Shown: positions 10,735 through 24,833, counted from the first letter of the stretch. The stretch: DNA of 64,000 nt from Arthonia radiata (GCA_002989075.1 PSQN01000001.1:186001-250000), one strand, 5' to 3'. Numbers and translations: made by a program. Notes: a model not told the origin generated them from the letters alone.

Positions 10735-13700
10735 AGGTTGCTTCTAACAAGAAGCATAACAAATTAAACTTATTTAATTTATACTAAAACTAGAATACAG
10801 ACAACAAGTTATAGAAAGAGATAAAGAAACGACAAATAAAATAGAAACAATAAAATCTATCGGACTAGAATAATACTAACCGTACTATTCTAAGCTAGTA
10901 GATATAAGATACCGTTATACTATATAAAACGCTATTCTAGACTGTATACTACAATTATAATTATACGATCTATAAATTTAATAAATTAGGATTAAAATAG
11001 TAGCCGAAGAAACTAATATCTCTAAAACAAGATTTAATATAAGAACTAGGCCTTATCTAAGGACAATCTAGATTATCTTATTTAGAAATCTAAGAGAAAT
11101 CTAAGGAAGAATAGACTATAGAGGCTAAGTAAGATAGTAGCTACAATACGTTATAGATAAGATAATAACTTAAAGACAAGAATATAGATTCTAATAGTAC
11201 AGAATTCTCTCTCGAGAACAATACTAATTAGAAAGAATAAGCTCTAATCTGTTAGAAAGAAATAATATAGAGACTTTATTAGTTAGTCTTCTACAATAGA
11301 AAGTTAAGCGCTAATAGAGATATTAATAATATTCTAGAATATATTTATTTATGTTTACAATAACTAGTAGACTACCTTATTAGAGGTCTAGAATTATATA
11401 CTTAGTACTAATATCTTTAACTAACAATATATAACTTATAAATATAATAGGTTTTAACTAGCAATAGTTATATAATTAAGATAGAGATCGTAAACAATAA
11501 ACTAGACGTTGTAATAAAGATAGTACTAAAATACCTTATATAGAAATTCTTATAGTAAATTAATGAATAATAGGTTCTAATACCTAGAATACTCTAGAAC
11601 ATATATAATTAATAGAGAAAAGACTAAGCTAACTACTCTAAGGGTAGTAGTACCGGCCCGTCTAACGGTTAAACTCTTTAAAAGTTTAGCTCTATATAAG
11701 CTTAGCTTTTTATAGAATATATCTATATACTTGAGCAACAATAAACTATAGAAATATTAAAATTATAATCGATTCTAGCGTAATAGGTAACTTTATCTTA
11801 ATATACTACGTTAAAAAGTACTAAATATAAATATAAAAGAAGAAATTACTCTATAAACTATTTAGATTTTAAGGGGTAGAGAGAAGAGTTAACTATAAGA
11901 CTTTACTAATAGATATAATAATTAGAGACTATTAGAAAGAAACTACTTATAATATTGTAAATATTAACTAGTACTACGCTATACTAGGTATATCTTAGTT
12001 ATAAAATATAATCTAGAAGTAGATTAGAGAACTAAGAAACTTCTCTTTACTAGATATAAGTACTCTAAACAAGAGTCGTTTTATAGAATAAATACTCTAT
12101 AAGCTATCTTTAGTAGTAAAAATAAAGAGTGTAATAAAGAACTTATATAGATTAATACTACTATACTCTAACACTTAGATATCCTATAAGAGAAGTTTAA
12201 CGTAGTATTTTGTTTATAGCTAACTATATATAGGTATAAATAAGAGACAACTATACGCTAATAATTCTATACAACAATAAATACTTAGTTAATTACTATA
12301 ATACTTAAGAAATATAATTAATTCTAATATCTATTTAAGAAAGCTAAGCTAGACTCCGCTCTTCTAGAATACAAACCGTAGGATTATATAATACCTTTAT
12401 AAGAAGGTAAGACGCCGATATTTGATCTAATATACTCTCTATTAGAAGTAGAAAATTAAGCGCTCTATAACTATCTTAAAGAGAACCTTAAGAAAGGCTT
12501 TATCTAAAAGTTAATATTACTAGCCGGATATCCGATATATAGTAGTATTTAAGATATAGTAAACTTACTTAGAAGGAGCAAACTATATAATTATAGTATA
12601 TATAAACTATAAGAACTTAACTTACTTTATAACAATAAAAAAACTTAACTGCAGATAAGTTAGATAGTTAAAAACTATAGCTCTATATAATTTTATTATT
12701 ACCTACAAGAAGGGTTCTAAGAACAATAGAGCTAATGCTCTAAGCTAACGTTCTAATTACCTTAATAATAAGAAATATATTAAGTACGTAATATTTTAAG
12801 AACACAATAATAAGATTAGATATAATTAATTAGCTATAACAACTAAGTTTATTGTCGAACTAGATAACCGAATCCTAGATATTTTAAGCGACTCTAAGAC
12901 TTACTAGAAAAACAAGAAACAATACCTAGAATTAACTAAAAACAATAAGGGCTATTACAAATTTTAAGGCAAAATCTATGTTCTAAGGAATCTAATTTAA
13001 TATATTATTAGTAACTTCTATAATAACCTAACAAAAGGATATAAAGTTATCGATAACACTATTAAAAAGATTACGAGAACCTACTATATCCTAAGAATCT
13101 AACACTATATTAAGGATTATATTTAATAATACAATATATACGCAAGAACTAAGTATCTAAAATATTTACTATACGGTAAATTATAACTACTAAAAATACC
13201 TAAAAGACTATAGTATATAGTCTTACTAAACTTTATTACTAAGTTACTAACCTCTAAGGATCTACTTATAGAAGTAGCTTACAACGCTATTCTAGTTATA
13301 TACAATAAACTAATAAAGTATGTATACTTTATACTATATAAGGAAGCTAGTAACTTAGAATAGTTAGTATATATCTTCCTTTAGATTATCTTAGCTAACT
13401 ATAGTTAACTACAAAGAATTATCTTAGATAGAGATTAAAAATTTATCTTATAATTTTAAATATCCCTAATATAACAATTAAAAACAAAATAGAAGATATT
13501 AATATTATTCTATTTATAAACAGATAGATAGACAGAACAAATAAATTAAATACTAGAATAGTATCTTTAGATATATATTAACTAGCAGTAAAACGACTAG
13601 ATATAATTACTACTAGTAGCGTAAGCTATATACAATAATATAAAGAACAATACTACTAAAATAACTCTATTCTATATCTTATATAGTTATTACCCTCTTT

Positions 13701-14225
13701 AGAGAAGATAACTATAGAATAATATAAAAAATAAATTAGCTACGTAAATAGCTATAAGTATAAAAAGCCTGTACTAGTAATTAAAGTCTAATAGTAAGTT
13801 TATTAATAAATATATAAAAAAATAGTATAATAAGTTAAAAACTACCCCGAATATAAGTATAAAAGAAGAGAGAAGAGCTTACTTACTTATAAGAAATATA
13901 AAAACTATTAAACTAAGTAAAAAACTTAACTATACTAAAAGGACCGTTTAGAATTTTACAGCAATTAAAATTTATAATATTTAAACTTAAACTTCTAAGA
14001 GTAATAAGAATATATTCTATATTCTATATAGCGCTATTAAAATTAGCTTACTTTTAAGAAGTAAAACGGTCTAATTTAAAGATCTTATATAAGAACTAAG
14101 AACCTAAATACGAGATAGAAGCGATATAGATATACCAACGATATAGAGGTAAGAACCAGTACCTTATAAAATAGAAAGAATACTCTAAATATAAAAACTA
14201 GTAAAAACTAATTAAATATTTAATC
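10735..14225 (+). pseudogene. pol: E1 pol relic lacking the RT core
   Basis: The protease motif at 11767-11790 reads IDSSVIGNF, close to IDSG. Sequence before RT runs to CCGGATATCCGATA at about 12536 and then jumps to the end of RNase H, removing about 920 bp including the YLDD site; a few bases of homology (ATA) sit at the join. Integrase zinc-binding region lies about 13010-13130 and the catalytic core about 13200-13650. The chromodomain is near 14085-14215. The element therefore could not have moved after the deletion. Confidence 0.83.
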
Positions 14226-14570
14226 TACTGCTAAAACCTTCTATAGTACTACTAGAAGTAACGCTACTAGCTAAGTATAATATAATTATATACTACTTTG
14301 GGTTAAAACTACTCTAATTTAGCCTAATATTAATAAATTTTAACCTAATTGAGACGCTAAAATAGAACTTTAACGCTACTCGCTTCTTTTCTTTAAATTA
14401 TTTATTATAATAGATATAAGCCGCTAGTTTACGCTTTAACTAAGCAATACGTTTCTTTTATATAAAAAGAGCCTTTTTAAGTTCTTTTTTCTAATATTTT
14501 TCTTTCTAAATAAGCGCCGCTAAACAACCCTCTAAAATATTGTTAAAACCCTCTTAAAAGTAAAATAAGT
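14225..14570 (-). pseudogene. E1 antisense accessory frame (1b type)
   Basis: Collinear with the plus-strand frame at 26626-26967 in E5, here on the minus strand and more degraded. A Lys-rich, coiled-coil-like segment is recognisable (gaacttaaaaaggct type codons). Its product is unknown; see the E5 entry. Confidence 0.35.
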
Positions 14571-14888
14571 AAGTATAAAAATATATACTTAGCTTTTAAA
14601 GTAACAAAACTATACTACCGATCTATTTAAGTATAACGGCTATAGATAGTTTAACTAAAAATAACTTTATAGATCTTTTTAATCTAAATATAGAAGAGAC
14701 AAGTAGATATTATTAATAAGCTAATAGCTCTAATAGTAGCTATACGGCACATATAGTTAGCTTAATAGTTAATAGTCTAAGATATAGTAACTTATAGAAT
14801 AACGAGGAAAGTAGTAAAGTTACTAAGTTTTAAGATTTAGTAAAAATATAGTTAATTAAGAATAATTTAACTTAAAGAGAAGACCTTA

Positions 14889-15354
14889 TATTACAAGTCT
14901 ATCTTATCTAAACCTAAATAGAAAATATATAAGGCTAAATTAAGCTCTAAATTAGAATATACTAATTAAAAAAAGATATCAAAGATATAGCTAATTTATA
15001 TATCTACTATAACTATAGAACGTTAAAGATATTTAAAATAAATATAGAGCTATACGTTTACTACGTATTTTAGCGAAATATACTAATATATCTTAAACTA
15101 TATAGCTAAACTAATAATTAATCTTAGAATAAACGTTAGTTTATTAACTTAATATCTAAATATAAGTTTCTTAACTATATTTAGATAACGTATTTTATCT
15201 TCTATTTACTTTAGTTGAGTCTTTCTTACTCTCTATAATCTATCTTACCTCTTCTATCTTTTAGTCTTTAGTATATAAGATACCTACTACTAAGGTTAAT
15301 AAGTATATAAGATAAGTAAGCCTTAGTTTAGTTCTTCTAGCAACCGACGTTATA
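14889..15354 (+). repeat. 3' LTR of E1 (family 1b, 466 bp)
   Basis: Starts TATTACAAGTCT (ancestral TGTTACGAGTCT) after a purine-rich tract (aaagagaagacctta) and ends GACGTTATA. Exactly the length of both E5 LTRs. Confidence 0.9.
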
Positions 15355-18003
15355 ATATACTATTTAAATTCTAAGGGGTAGAGAAAAGAGTTAACTACAA
15401 AACTTTACTAATAAATATAACTATTAGAGACTATTAAGAAGATATTACTTACAATATTATAAATATTAATTAGTACTATATAATACTAGGTATACCTTAG
15501 TTATAATAATATAACCTAGAAATAGATTAGAGAACTAAGAAACTTCTCTTTACTAGGTATAAGTACTCTAAATAAGAGTTGTTCTATAGAATAAATACTC
15601 TATAAGATATTTTTAGTAGTAAGAATAAGGAGCGTAATATAGAACTTATACGGGTTAGTACTACTATACTTTAATATTTAGATATTCTACAAGAGAAGTT
15701 TAACGTAGTATCTTATCTATAGCTAACTATATATAAGTATAAATAAGAGACAACTATACGCTAACAATTCTATACGACAACTAGTACTTAATTAATTACT
15801 AAGATACTTAAGAAATATAATTAATTCTAATATCTATTTAAGAAAGCTAAGCTAGACTTAGCTCTTTTAGAATATAAACTGTAGGATTATATAATATCTT
15901 TATAAGAAGGTAAAACGCTAATATTTAGTTTAATATACTTCTTATTAGAAGCAGAAAATTAAGCGCTCTACGACTATTTCGATAAAAACCTTAAGAAAGG
16001 ATTTATCTATAAATTAACGTTACTAGCCGGATACCCGATACTCTTTATATTAAAGAAAAATAGTAAATTACGGCTTTATATAGACTATAAACAACTAAAT
16101 AGGATAAATATTAAAAATCGGTATCCGCTACTATATATTAACAAAATTATAGACTAATTATATAATATATAATAGTTTACTAAGTTTAATCTATAAGAAG
16201 CCTATAATCTAATTTATATAAAGAAAGGTAAAGAATAGAAAACCGCCTTCTATATAAGATATAGACTTTTTAAGTATTACGTTATACTCTTTAGGCTAAT
16301 AAACGTACTAGTATTATTTTAGAAACTAATTAATAATATACTTAGCGACTATCTAGATATATTTATAACTACTTATCTAAAAAATATTCTAGTATATAGC
16401 TATATACTAGAAGAATATAAAGAATATATTAAGAAGGTATTAGAAAGATTAGTACGTACCAATTAACAGATTAATATCGAGAAAGCTTAGTTTTATTAAC
16501 AATCTATTAAATTTCTTAGATTTATAATAAGCGAGTATAGTTATTAAATAGAAGATTTAAAGATTTAATCTATTCTAACCTAGCTTATACTAAAGAATAT
16601 AAAATAACTCTAATAGTTTTATAGTTTTATTAACTATTATAGACAATAGATATTTAACTTTAGCTAAATTATAGTACCGCTATTTTAACAGATTAAATAA
16701 TCGATAGAATTCTTTTAGACGTAAGAAGAACAATTAGTATTTAAAGAGCTTAAGAAAGTTTTTAAGATTAGACCTATACTAGTAATATTTAACTTTAACC
16801 TACTAATTATTATAGAAATAGATACGTTAGACTATATAATTAGAGTATATATAAGTTAAAATAATAACGAAGGAAAGCTTAGACTAGTAGCTTTTTACTT
16901 AAGAAAAATATTACCTATAAAATAGAAATACAATATTTATAATAAAGAGCTCTTAGCTATTATAGCAGTATTCGAGATATAGTAAGCTTACTTAGAGAAA
17001 GCAAACTATGTAATTATAGTGTATATAGACTATAAGAACCTAACTTACTTTATAATAATAAAGAAACTTAATTGTAGATAAGTTAAATAGTTAAAAATTA
17101 TAGCTCTATATAACTTTATTATTACCTATAAAAAAGGTTCTAAGAACAATAGAGTAAATACTTTTAGCTAATAACTAAACTACCTTAATAATAAGGAATA
17201 CGTTAAGCATACAATATTTTAAGAATATAATAATAAGATTAGATACAATTAATTAGCTCTAATAATTAAGTTTGTTATCAAACTAGATAGCCGGATCTTA
17301 GATATTCTAAGCGACTCTAAGATCTATTAGAAGAACGAGAAACGATATCTAGGACTAACTAAGAACAATAAGGGCTATTACAAATTTTAAGTAAAAATCT
17401 ACGTTCTAAGAAATCTAATCTAATATATTATTAGTAACTTCTATAATAACCTAATAAAAGGATATAAAGGTATTAATAATACTATTAAAAAGATTATAAG
17501 AACCTACTATATCTTTAGAATCTAATACTACGTCGAAGAATATATCTAAGAATACGATATATATATAAGAACTAAATACTCGAGATACTCGCTCTATAGC
17601 AAGTTATAACTACTAGAGATATTTGAGAGACTATAGTATATAGTTCTACTAGACTTTATTATTAAGTTACTAATTTCTAAGAATCTACTTATAGAAGTAG
17701 CTTACAACGCTATTCTAGTTATATATAATAAACTAATAAAATACGTATACTTTATTCTATATAAGAAAGCTAGTAACTTAGAACAATTAGTATATATCTT
17801 TCTTAAGATTATCCTAGCAAATTATAGACAACTATAAAGAATTATCTCTAATAGAGATAGAAAATTTGTCTTACAGTTTTAGACGTTTCTAATACAACAA
17901 CTAGAAACAAAACTAAGAATATCTACTTTATTTTATTTATAGACAGACAGACAAATAGAACGAACAAACTAAACTCTAGAACAATACCTCTAAGTATATA
18001 TTA

Positions 18004-18477
18004 TGTAACGCCGGTCGCTGGGAGAACCGAACTAAGGCTCACTTGCCTTGTATGCTTGTCGATCTTAGTGGTAGGTGTCTTGTGTGCTAGAGACTAAAAG
18101 GTAGGAGAGGCGAGATAGATTACTAAGGGTAAGAGGGGCTTAACTAAAGTAGACAGAAGGTAAAGTACGTTACTTAAATATAGTTAAGGAACTTATATTT
18201 AGATATTAAGTTAACAGACTAAAGTCTATCTAAAGGTTAGCTATCAGTCTAGCTATATAGTCTAAGGTACATAGGGGGAGTTCCTTTATATTCGCCAACT
18301 CAACAATGTCTATATCGGGTTTATAGGGAATATAGGCCTTTATAGCCGTCTTGTTCGATAATGTCTACGGCGGATTTATAGGCTTAGTCGAGAATAGTGC
18401 TAGTAGGGCTAAGATAACTGGCGATAATTAATACTTAGGTATATACTAGGCCGTCTAGGGCTGGTGCTCGTAATACA
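18004..18477 (-). repeat. 3' LTR of E4 (family 1a, 474 bp)
   Basis: Plus-strand ends TGTAACGCCGG and CGTAATACA, intact TG...CA. This is the least mutated 1a LTR in the window. The following attccccctcttct is the polypurine tract in reverse. Confidence 0.93.
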
Positions 18478-18662
18478 ATTCCCCCTCTTCTAGTTAAATT
18501 GTTCTTAATTAACTCTTAGCCTTTTAAATACCTATAAGTTACGTTTTGTTCCTCCTTTTTGTAACTAATCTGTAAGTCGCTATATCTTGCATAAAGTTTG
18601 TTGCTACGGGTCCTAATAAAAAGTATAGCTAATACCTATTAATTGAAGCCTACGGTATTAAA

Positions 18663-19244
18663 ATGCCTCCTTGTTTTAGATATGTGTCGACTAAGGAAAG
18701 ATGTGTAATTTAGTTTAGGAAGACGACGTGTTTAGTATGTACTCGGAATAAGAAGAGTTGTAATTTACGGGTATTAATAGTAGATAGTATACCTTGTTAG
18801 TGTCTTTTTATAGTAACTAGAACTAACTTAATTGTAGCGCGTTCGGTTTATTCTTAATATTCCTCTTAGTTGGCTACTCTTTAGCGCGCAAAGAGCCAAT
18901 TACGTGCGTTAAAGGCTTAGGTAGTAGCGTTGGTTGCGGCTGTATAGCGTAACCGATCTAAGGTCCGAAAGTTAAAAGAGAAGGTTAAGAAGACTTGTAC
19001 GCGGGCAGCAGCGAAGTTAGCTCGGAATAAGTTGTTGAAGCAAGAAGAGTTTACTACGTTGATAGCTAGTAGTAATACATTTAAATATCCGAGCGGGTTA
19101 TCTATTGACTTTCAGAGTAACCCCTACCCGGTATTAAGTAGTAGTCCTATAATATAGTAGGCTGGTTCGTTTAAGGGTAATCTAGATGCTAGCGAGGCAC
19201 ACTAGATAGTAAATTAGGGTATTAGTACTACTACGACCGATTAA
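18663..19244 (+). pseudogene. E4 antisense accessory frame: Cys motif plus coiled coil
   Basis: I do not recognise a family. It runs 194 codons from ATG (MPPCFRYVSTKERCV) to TAA, antisense to E4 gag-pol, between chromodomain and 3' LTR. About a dozen in-frame stops, all TAG/TAA at plausible Gln/Trp/Arg sites, no TGA, and one stop-free run of about 75 codons. Near the N-terminus CLVCTRNKKSCN has CX2CX6C spacing, reminiscent of half a fungal Zn(II)2Cys6 finger. A Leu/Ala/Arg/Lys-rich middle (LRALKA, KVRKLKEKVKKT) looks like a coiled coil; the end is Ser/Pro-rich. Collinear frames exist in E3 and E8. The sense strand is also fairly open, so coding direction is likely but not proven. Confidence 0.55.
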
Positions 19245-19319
19245 TATTCTAGTTCTAATATCGTTGAATAGTGTCTTTATAGTTAGTTAGGTTTTATTCC
19301 GGTTTCTATTAATTTTTAT

Positions 19320-22300
19320 GTTTAGAATATCCTTTCTATTTTATAAGATACTGTCGTTTACCTCGGTATTGTCTATAGGCTCGAATTATTTTAACCTTAT
19401 ACTCAGGTTCTTGATTGTTAGAAAGGATTTCTGAGTTAGGTCGTTCTGCTTCTCGGAAGTAGGCTGGTTTTAATAGCGCTACATAGAATATAGAATATAT
19501 TCTTATTGTCTTTAGGAGTTTAAGTTTAAAGGTTATAGGTTCTAATTGCTATAAGATTTTAAACGGTCCTGTCTTAGTATAGTTAAGTTTTTTGCTTAGT
19601 CTAACGGTTTTTAAGTTTCTTATAAGTAAGTAAGCTCTTTCCCCCTCTTTTATGCCTGTGTTTGTGGTCGTTCTTAACTTATTATACTATTTTCTCGTTC
19701 ATTCTGTAATAAACTCGCTGTTAGACTTTAACTGCTGGTACAGGTGTCTTATGTTTGTAGCTATTCGCGTAGCTAATTCGTTCTCTGTAGTATTTTGTAG
19801 TTGTCTTCCTTGAAGAGGGTAATAGCTATATAAAGCGTAAAACGGAGTTATCTTGGTTATATCGTTCTTTGTATCGTTGTACGCTGCTTGCGCTACTAGT
19901 AGTAACTATACCTAGTCATTTTGCTGATAGTTAATGTATGCCTATAGATACTGTTTTAATGTCTAATTTGTTCGTTCTGTTTGTCTGTCTGTTTGCGAAT
20001 AAAATAACGTAGATATCTTTTATTTTGTTCCCAGTTGTTGTATTAGAGATGTTCAAAATCGTAAGACGAATTTCTAGTCTCTATCCGAGACAATTTTTTG
20101 CGGTTAACCATAGTTTGCTAGGATAATCCAAAGGAATATATATACTAATTGTTCTAAGTTGCTAGCTTTCTTGTAAGGTACGAAATACGCGTATTTTGTT
20201 AGTTTATCGCATATAACGAGGATAACGTTGTAAGCTACTTCTATAAGTAGATCCTTGGATATTAGTAGTTTAGTTATAAAGTTTAGTAAGACTATATACT
20301 ATAGTCTCTCGGGTGTTTCTAGTAGTTGTAGTTTACCGTATAGTGAATGCCTTGGGTGCTTGGTCCTTGCGTATATATCGCATTCTCGGATGTAATTCTC
20401 GACGTAATGTCGGATTCTCGGGATGTAGTACGTTCGTGTAATCTTTTTAATAGTGTTATCGATGCCCTTATGTCCCTTCGTTGGGTTATTGTGGAAGTTA
20501 CTGATAATATACTGGATTAGATTCCTCGGAACGTAGATTTTGCCTTAGAATTTGTAACAACCTTTGTTGTTCTTAGTTAATTCTAGGTGTCGTTTCTCGT
20601 TTTCCTAGTAGGTTTTAGGGTCGTTTAGGATGTCCGGAATTCGGCTATCTAGTTCGATAACGAACTCGGTCGTTATAGCTAATTGATTGTATCTAATCTT
20701 ATTATTGTGTTCTTAGAATATTGTATGTTCGACGTGTTCCTTGTTATTAAGGTAATCTAGACGTTAGCTTAGAGCGTCGGCTCTGTCGTTCTTAGAACCC
20801 TTTTTGTAGGTAATAATAAAGTTGTATGGAGCTATAGTTTCTAACTATCTAACTTGTCTACGGTTAATTTTCTTTGTTGTTGTAAAGTAAGTTAGGTTCT
20901 TATAGTTCGTATATACTATAATTGTATAGTTTGCTTCTTCTAGGTAAGCTTACTATATTTTAAATGCTGCTATAATAGCTAAAAGCTCTTTATTGTAAAT
21001 GTTGTAGTTCTATTCTGTAAGTAATATTTTTCTTGAGTAAAAAGCTACTAATCTAAGCTTTCTTTCTTTATTATTTTAACTTATGCATGCTCTAATTATA
21101 TAGTCTAACGCGTCTGTTTTTATGATAATCGGTAGGTTGGGGTCGAATATTGCTAGTACGGACCCGATCTTAAAAGCTTTCTTAAGCTCTTTAAATGCTA
21201 ATTGTTCTTTTTGCGTTTAAAAGAATTCTGTCGATTATTTTGTTTGTTAAGACAGCGGTGCTATAATTCGGCTAAAGTTAGATATCTATTGCCTGTAGTA
21301 GTTAGCAAAACTAAGAAACTATTGTAATTATTTTATATTCTTTGGTGTAGGCTAGGTTAAGACGGATTAGATCTTCGAATCTTCTATTTAAAGACCGTAC
21401 TTGGTAATTATAAATCTAAGAAATTCGACGGATTGTTGGTAGAACTAGATTTTCTCGATGTTAATTTGTAAATCGGTACGCGCTAATCTTTCTAATACCT
21501 TTTTAATATATTCTTTATGTTCTTTTAGTATACGGCTGTATACTAGGATATCGTTTAGATAAGCAGTTATAAATATGTCTAGATAATCGCTAAGTGTGTT
21601 ATTAATTAGTTTCTAAAATAATACTAGTACGTTTATTAGCTCAAAAGGTATAACACAATACTCGAAAAGTCTGTGTCTAATACAGAAGGCTGTTTTCTAT
21701 TCTTCGCCTTTCTTTATATAAATTAGGTTGTATACTCCTCGTAGGTCAAACTTAGTAAACTATTACGCGTCGTACAATCGATCTGTTATTTTATCGATGC
21801 GTAGTAAAGAGTATCGGTCTTTAATAGTTACTCCGTTTAGTTGTCTATAATCTACGTAGAGTCGTAGTTTACTATTCTTCTTTAGTACAAAGAGTATCGA
21901 GTATCCGGCTAGTAATATTAATTTCCAGATAAATCCTTTCTTAAGATTTTTGTTAAGATAGTTGCAGAGCGCTTAATTTTCTGCTTCTAATAGAGAGTAT
22001 ATTAGATTAAATGTTGGCGTCTTGCCTTCTTATAAAGGTATTGTGTAATTCTACGGTTTGTATTCTGGGAGAGCTGAGTCTGGCTTAGCTTTCTTAAATA
22101 GATATTAGAATTGATCGTATTTCTCTAGTATCTTAATAATTAACTGAGTACTTGTTGTTGTGTAGAATCGTTGGCGTACAGTCGTCTCTTGTTTATACTT
22201 GCGTATAGTTAGCTATAGACAAAATACTGCGTTAGAATCCTCTCGCAGGATATTTAAATGTTGAAGTATAGTAGTGCTAACCTACGTAAGTTCTTTATCG

Positions 22301-23700
22301 CACTCCTTATCCTTACTACTAAAATTAGCTTATAGAGTATTTATTCCGTAGAACGACTCTTGTCTAGAGTACTTGTACCTAGTAAAGAGAAGTTTTTTAG
22401 TTCTCTAATCTACTTCTAAGTTATATTGTTGCAACTAAGGTATACCTAGCATAGCGTAGTGCTAGTTAATATCTACGATATTATAAGTAATTTCTTCTTA
22501 ATAGTCTCTAATTATTATTCCTATTGGCAAAGTCTTGTAGTCGACTCTTCTTTCTGCCCCTTAAAATCTAAACAGTATGTAGAGTAATTTCTTCTTTTGT
22601 ATTTATATCTAGTACTCCTTAACACAGCGTATTGAGATAAAGTTGCCTATTGCGTCTAAATCGATTATAATTTTAATGTTTCTGTAGTTTATTGTTGCTC
22701 AAGTGTGTAGGTATATTCTATAGGTAGCCGAGCTCGCGTAGAGCTAGACTTTTAGAGGGTTTAACCGTTAGACGGGCCGGTACTACTGCCCTCGAAGCAG
22801 TTGGCTTAGTCTTTTCTCTGTTAATTGTATACATTCTAGAGTATTTTAGGTACTAGAATCTATTATCGGTTAATTTGCTGTAAGAATGCCTGTATAGGGT
22901 GTTCTAGTACTACTTTTATTATAACGTCTAGTTTGTTATTTACGATCTCTACTTTAATTATGCAACTATTACTAGTTAGGACTCGTCGTGTTTATAGGTT
23001 GTATATTGTTAGTCGAAGATATTGGTACTAACTACGTAATTCTAGATCTCTAATAAGGTAGTCTACTAGTTGTTGTAGGCGTAAGTAAATATATCCTAGA
23101 ATATTGTTTATGTCTCTATTAGCGCTTAACTTTCTATTGTAGAAGGCCAACTAACAAAGTCTCTATATTATTCCTTTCTAACGGATTGGGGTTTGCTCTT
23201 CCTAGTTAGTATCGTCCTTAAGCAAGAATTCTGTACCATTAGAATCTATTTTTTTGTCTTTAAGTCGTTATCTTGCCTATAACGTATCGTAGCTGCTATC
23301 TTGCTTAGCTTCTACGGTCTATTCTTCCTTAAACTTCCCTTAGGTTTCTAAGTAAGGTAACCTAGGTTGTCCTCGAATAAGACCTAGTTCTTGTATCGAA
23401 CCTTGTTTTAGAGATGTTAGTTTCTTCGGCTACTATTCTAACTCTAGTTTGTTAGATTCGTAGGTCGTACAATTATTGTTGTAGTATACGGTCTAAGATA
23501 GTGTTTCGTGTGGTACAACGGTACTCTATATCTAATACCTCGGAATAGTACGGTTAATGTTATTCCAGTCCTATAGGTTTTATTGTTCCCGTTTTATTTA
23601 TCGTTTCTTTGTTTCTTCCTATAACTTAATGTCTGTATCCCAGTTTTTGTATAAGTTAAACAAATTTTACTTATAGTGCTTCTCGTTAGACGAAACCTAG
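19320..23700 (-). pseudogene. pol: E4 pol relic: protease, RT, RNase H, integrase, chromodomain
   Basis: Read on the minus strand: protease near 22665-22640 (IIIDLDAIGNF, a RIP form of DSGAIGNF); RT about 22060-21480 with active site YLNDILVYS near 21541-21562 (first Asp to Asn); RNase H about 21200-20740, ending in RADALS; integrase zinc-binding region and core about 20530-19780; chromodomain about 19440-19320. This is the best preserved family 1 pol after E8; long stretches read without stops and those present are TAG/TAA. The enzymes would copy and integrate the element, but several essential residues are lost. Confidence 0.85.
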
Positions 23701-23929
23701 TGAGTATTTTTCTGGTTATAGAAGGTATTCCAGTAGATGTCCTTCTGCTCCTTAGTTAGTCTAGTAACGTACTTATATTAGTTTTAGATAGTCTTTTATA
23801 AGAGACTTAATTCTTAAAGAAGACAATCCTTGGTCGGGTCCTTCTGCCAGCGGTCGGAGAAGGCTGCTAGTAGTTTTATTGCCTTATCGCGACCGTTGTC
23901 CTCTTTTGTCTGGGTAGTTATGTTAAACT

Positions 23930-24833
23930 GTTATCGTAGAAGATAGGGTCTCTAAGATCGATTGTTGTGTTTATTTCTGCTAGTACTATTAAACTGTTGT
24001 TTTTTAGAACGGTATTCTTTAACTTAATGCCCTAGCTTTCCGCAATACAAGTATAGCTTGTTCTTTATTTAGTGTTCTCTTTCTTGATTATTTAGTTTCT
24101 CTCGAGGCCTTGTGAAATCTAACTCTATTAGATCGTCTCAGTCTTATCGTAAGTTTGCTCGATTCTTTGCTTTATAGAATCTATTAGTAGAATTACCCTT
24201 CTTTTCTATTTGTCTTTCGAAGTTGCTGTCGTCGATCTTCTTTGCTCGTTGTATAAAGTTGTCGAGATTATTAAACTTCTCTCTACGAATATAGATTATT
24301 TCCTTAATATAATCCTTAAGTCCTTCATAAAAGGTCTTAATTAGGGATTTCTTGTCTTATCCTATTTAATTAGCATACTGTATAAATTCAGCGGCGTACC
24401 TGCTTGCTAGTCCTATCTACTTAAGGTTCCTAAGCTTCCTAGTAGCGACGCGTCTAGCGTCGGTCTATTTAAAGATTTTATAAAGCTTCTTCTAAAAGAA
24501 GATAAAGCTAGTAAAGAACTTATCGGTATCCTCGCGTCTACTCTTTATTAGGGTAAATAAAAAATTGTCGAGGTAGTACTCGACCTACTTATAGGCATCT
24601 CTATCTATATAAGAGGTAGCGAATAGAACTATAGTAATATCGTTCAGAAACTAGTCTTTGTAAGTTCTAAAGTACACGGCTAGGCGTATTAAGAATAAAG
24701 TAACTTTAAAACGTTCATCTAAGAAGCTTTTTTCTATCTTAGTGTTAACGTTCGATATCTTACTCGTACTGGCCATTCTATTAGCCAACCTATTTACAGC
24801 GTTACGGCTATTAGGTACTAAAGTAGTAAACAT
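23930..24833 (-). pseudogene. gag: E4 gag relic
   Basis: The start ATG is at 24833-24831. The first 60 codons are open (MFTTLVPNSRNAVNRLANRM...), ending at TAG where E8 also has a mutated Gln/Trp codon. The central part matches the E8 gag capsid region. The CCHC knuckle near 24055-24010 retains a Cys (LYLYCGKA-type) but lost others. Gag forms the intracellular particle; a 225-bp spacer that E8 lacks follows it. Confidence 0.8.

Larger units (their letters stand above)
1..15354 (+). mobile_element. E1: family 1b Gypsy chromovirus, RIP-degraded, left end outside window
   Basis: Runs from a 5' LTR already in progress at base 1 to a complete 3' LTR ending at 15354. It is split by E2 (257-8236) and fragment F (8310-9748); across those insertions the bases join in register with the intact-length relative E8. 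Order is LTR, gag, protease, a stub of RT, RNase H, integrase, chromodomain, 3' segment, LTR. It ends directly against internal sequence of E3 at 15355, so it most likely inserted into E3; the left TSD lies outside the window. Heavy RIP leaves stops every few codons. About 920 bp of RT core is missing at about 12536. Confidence 0.9.
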
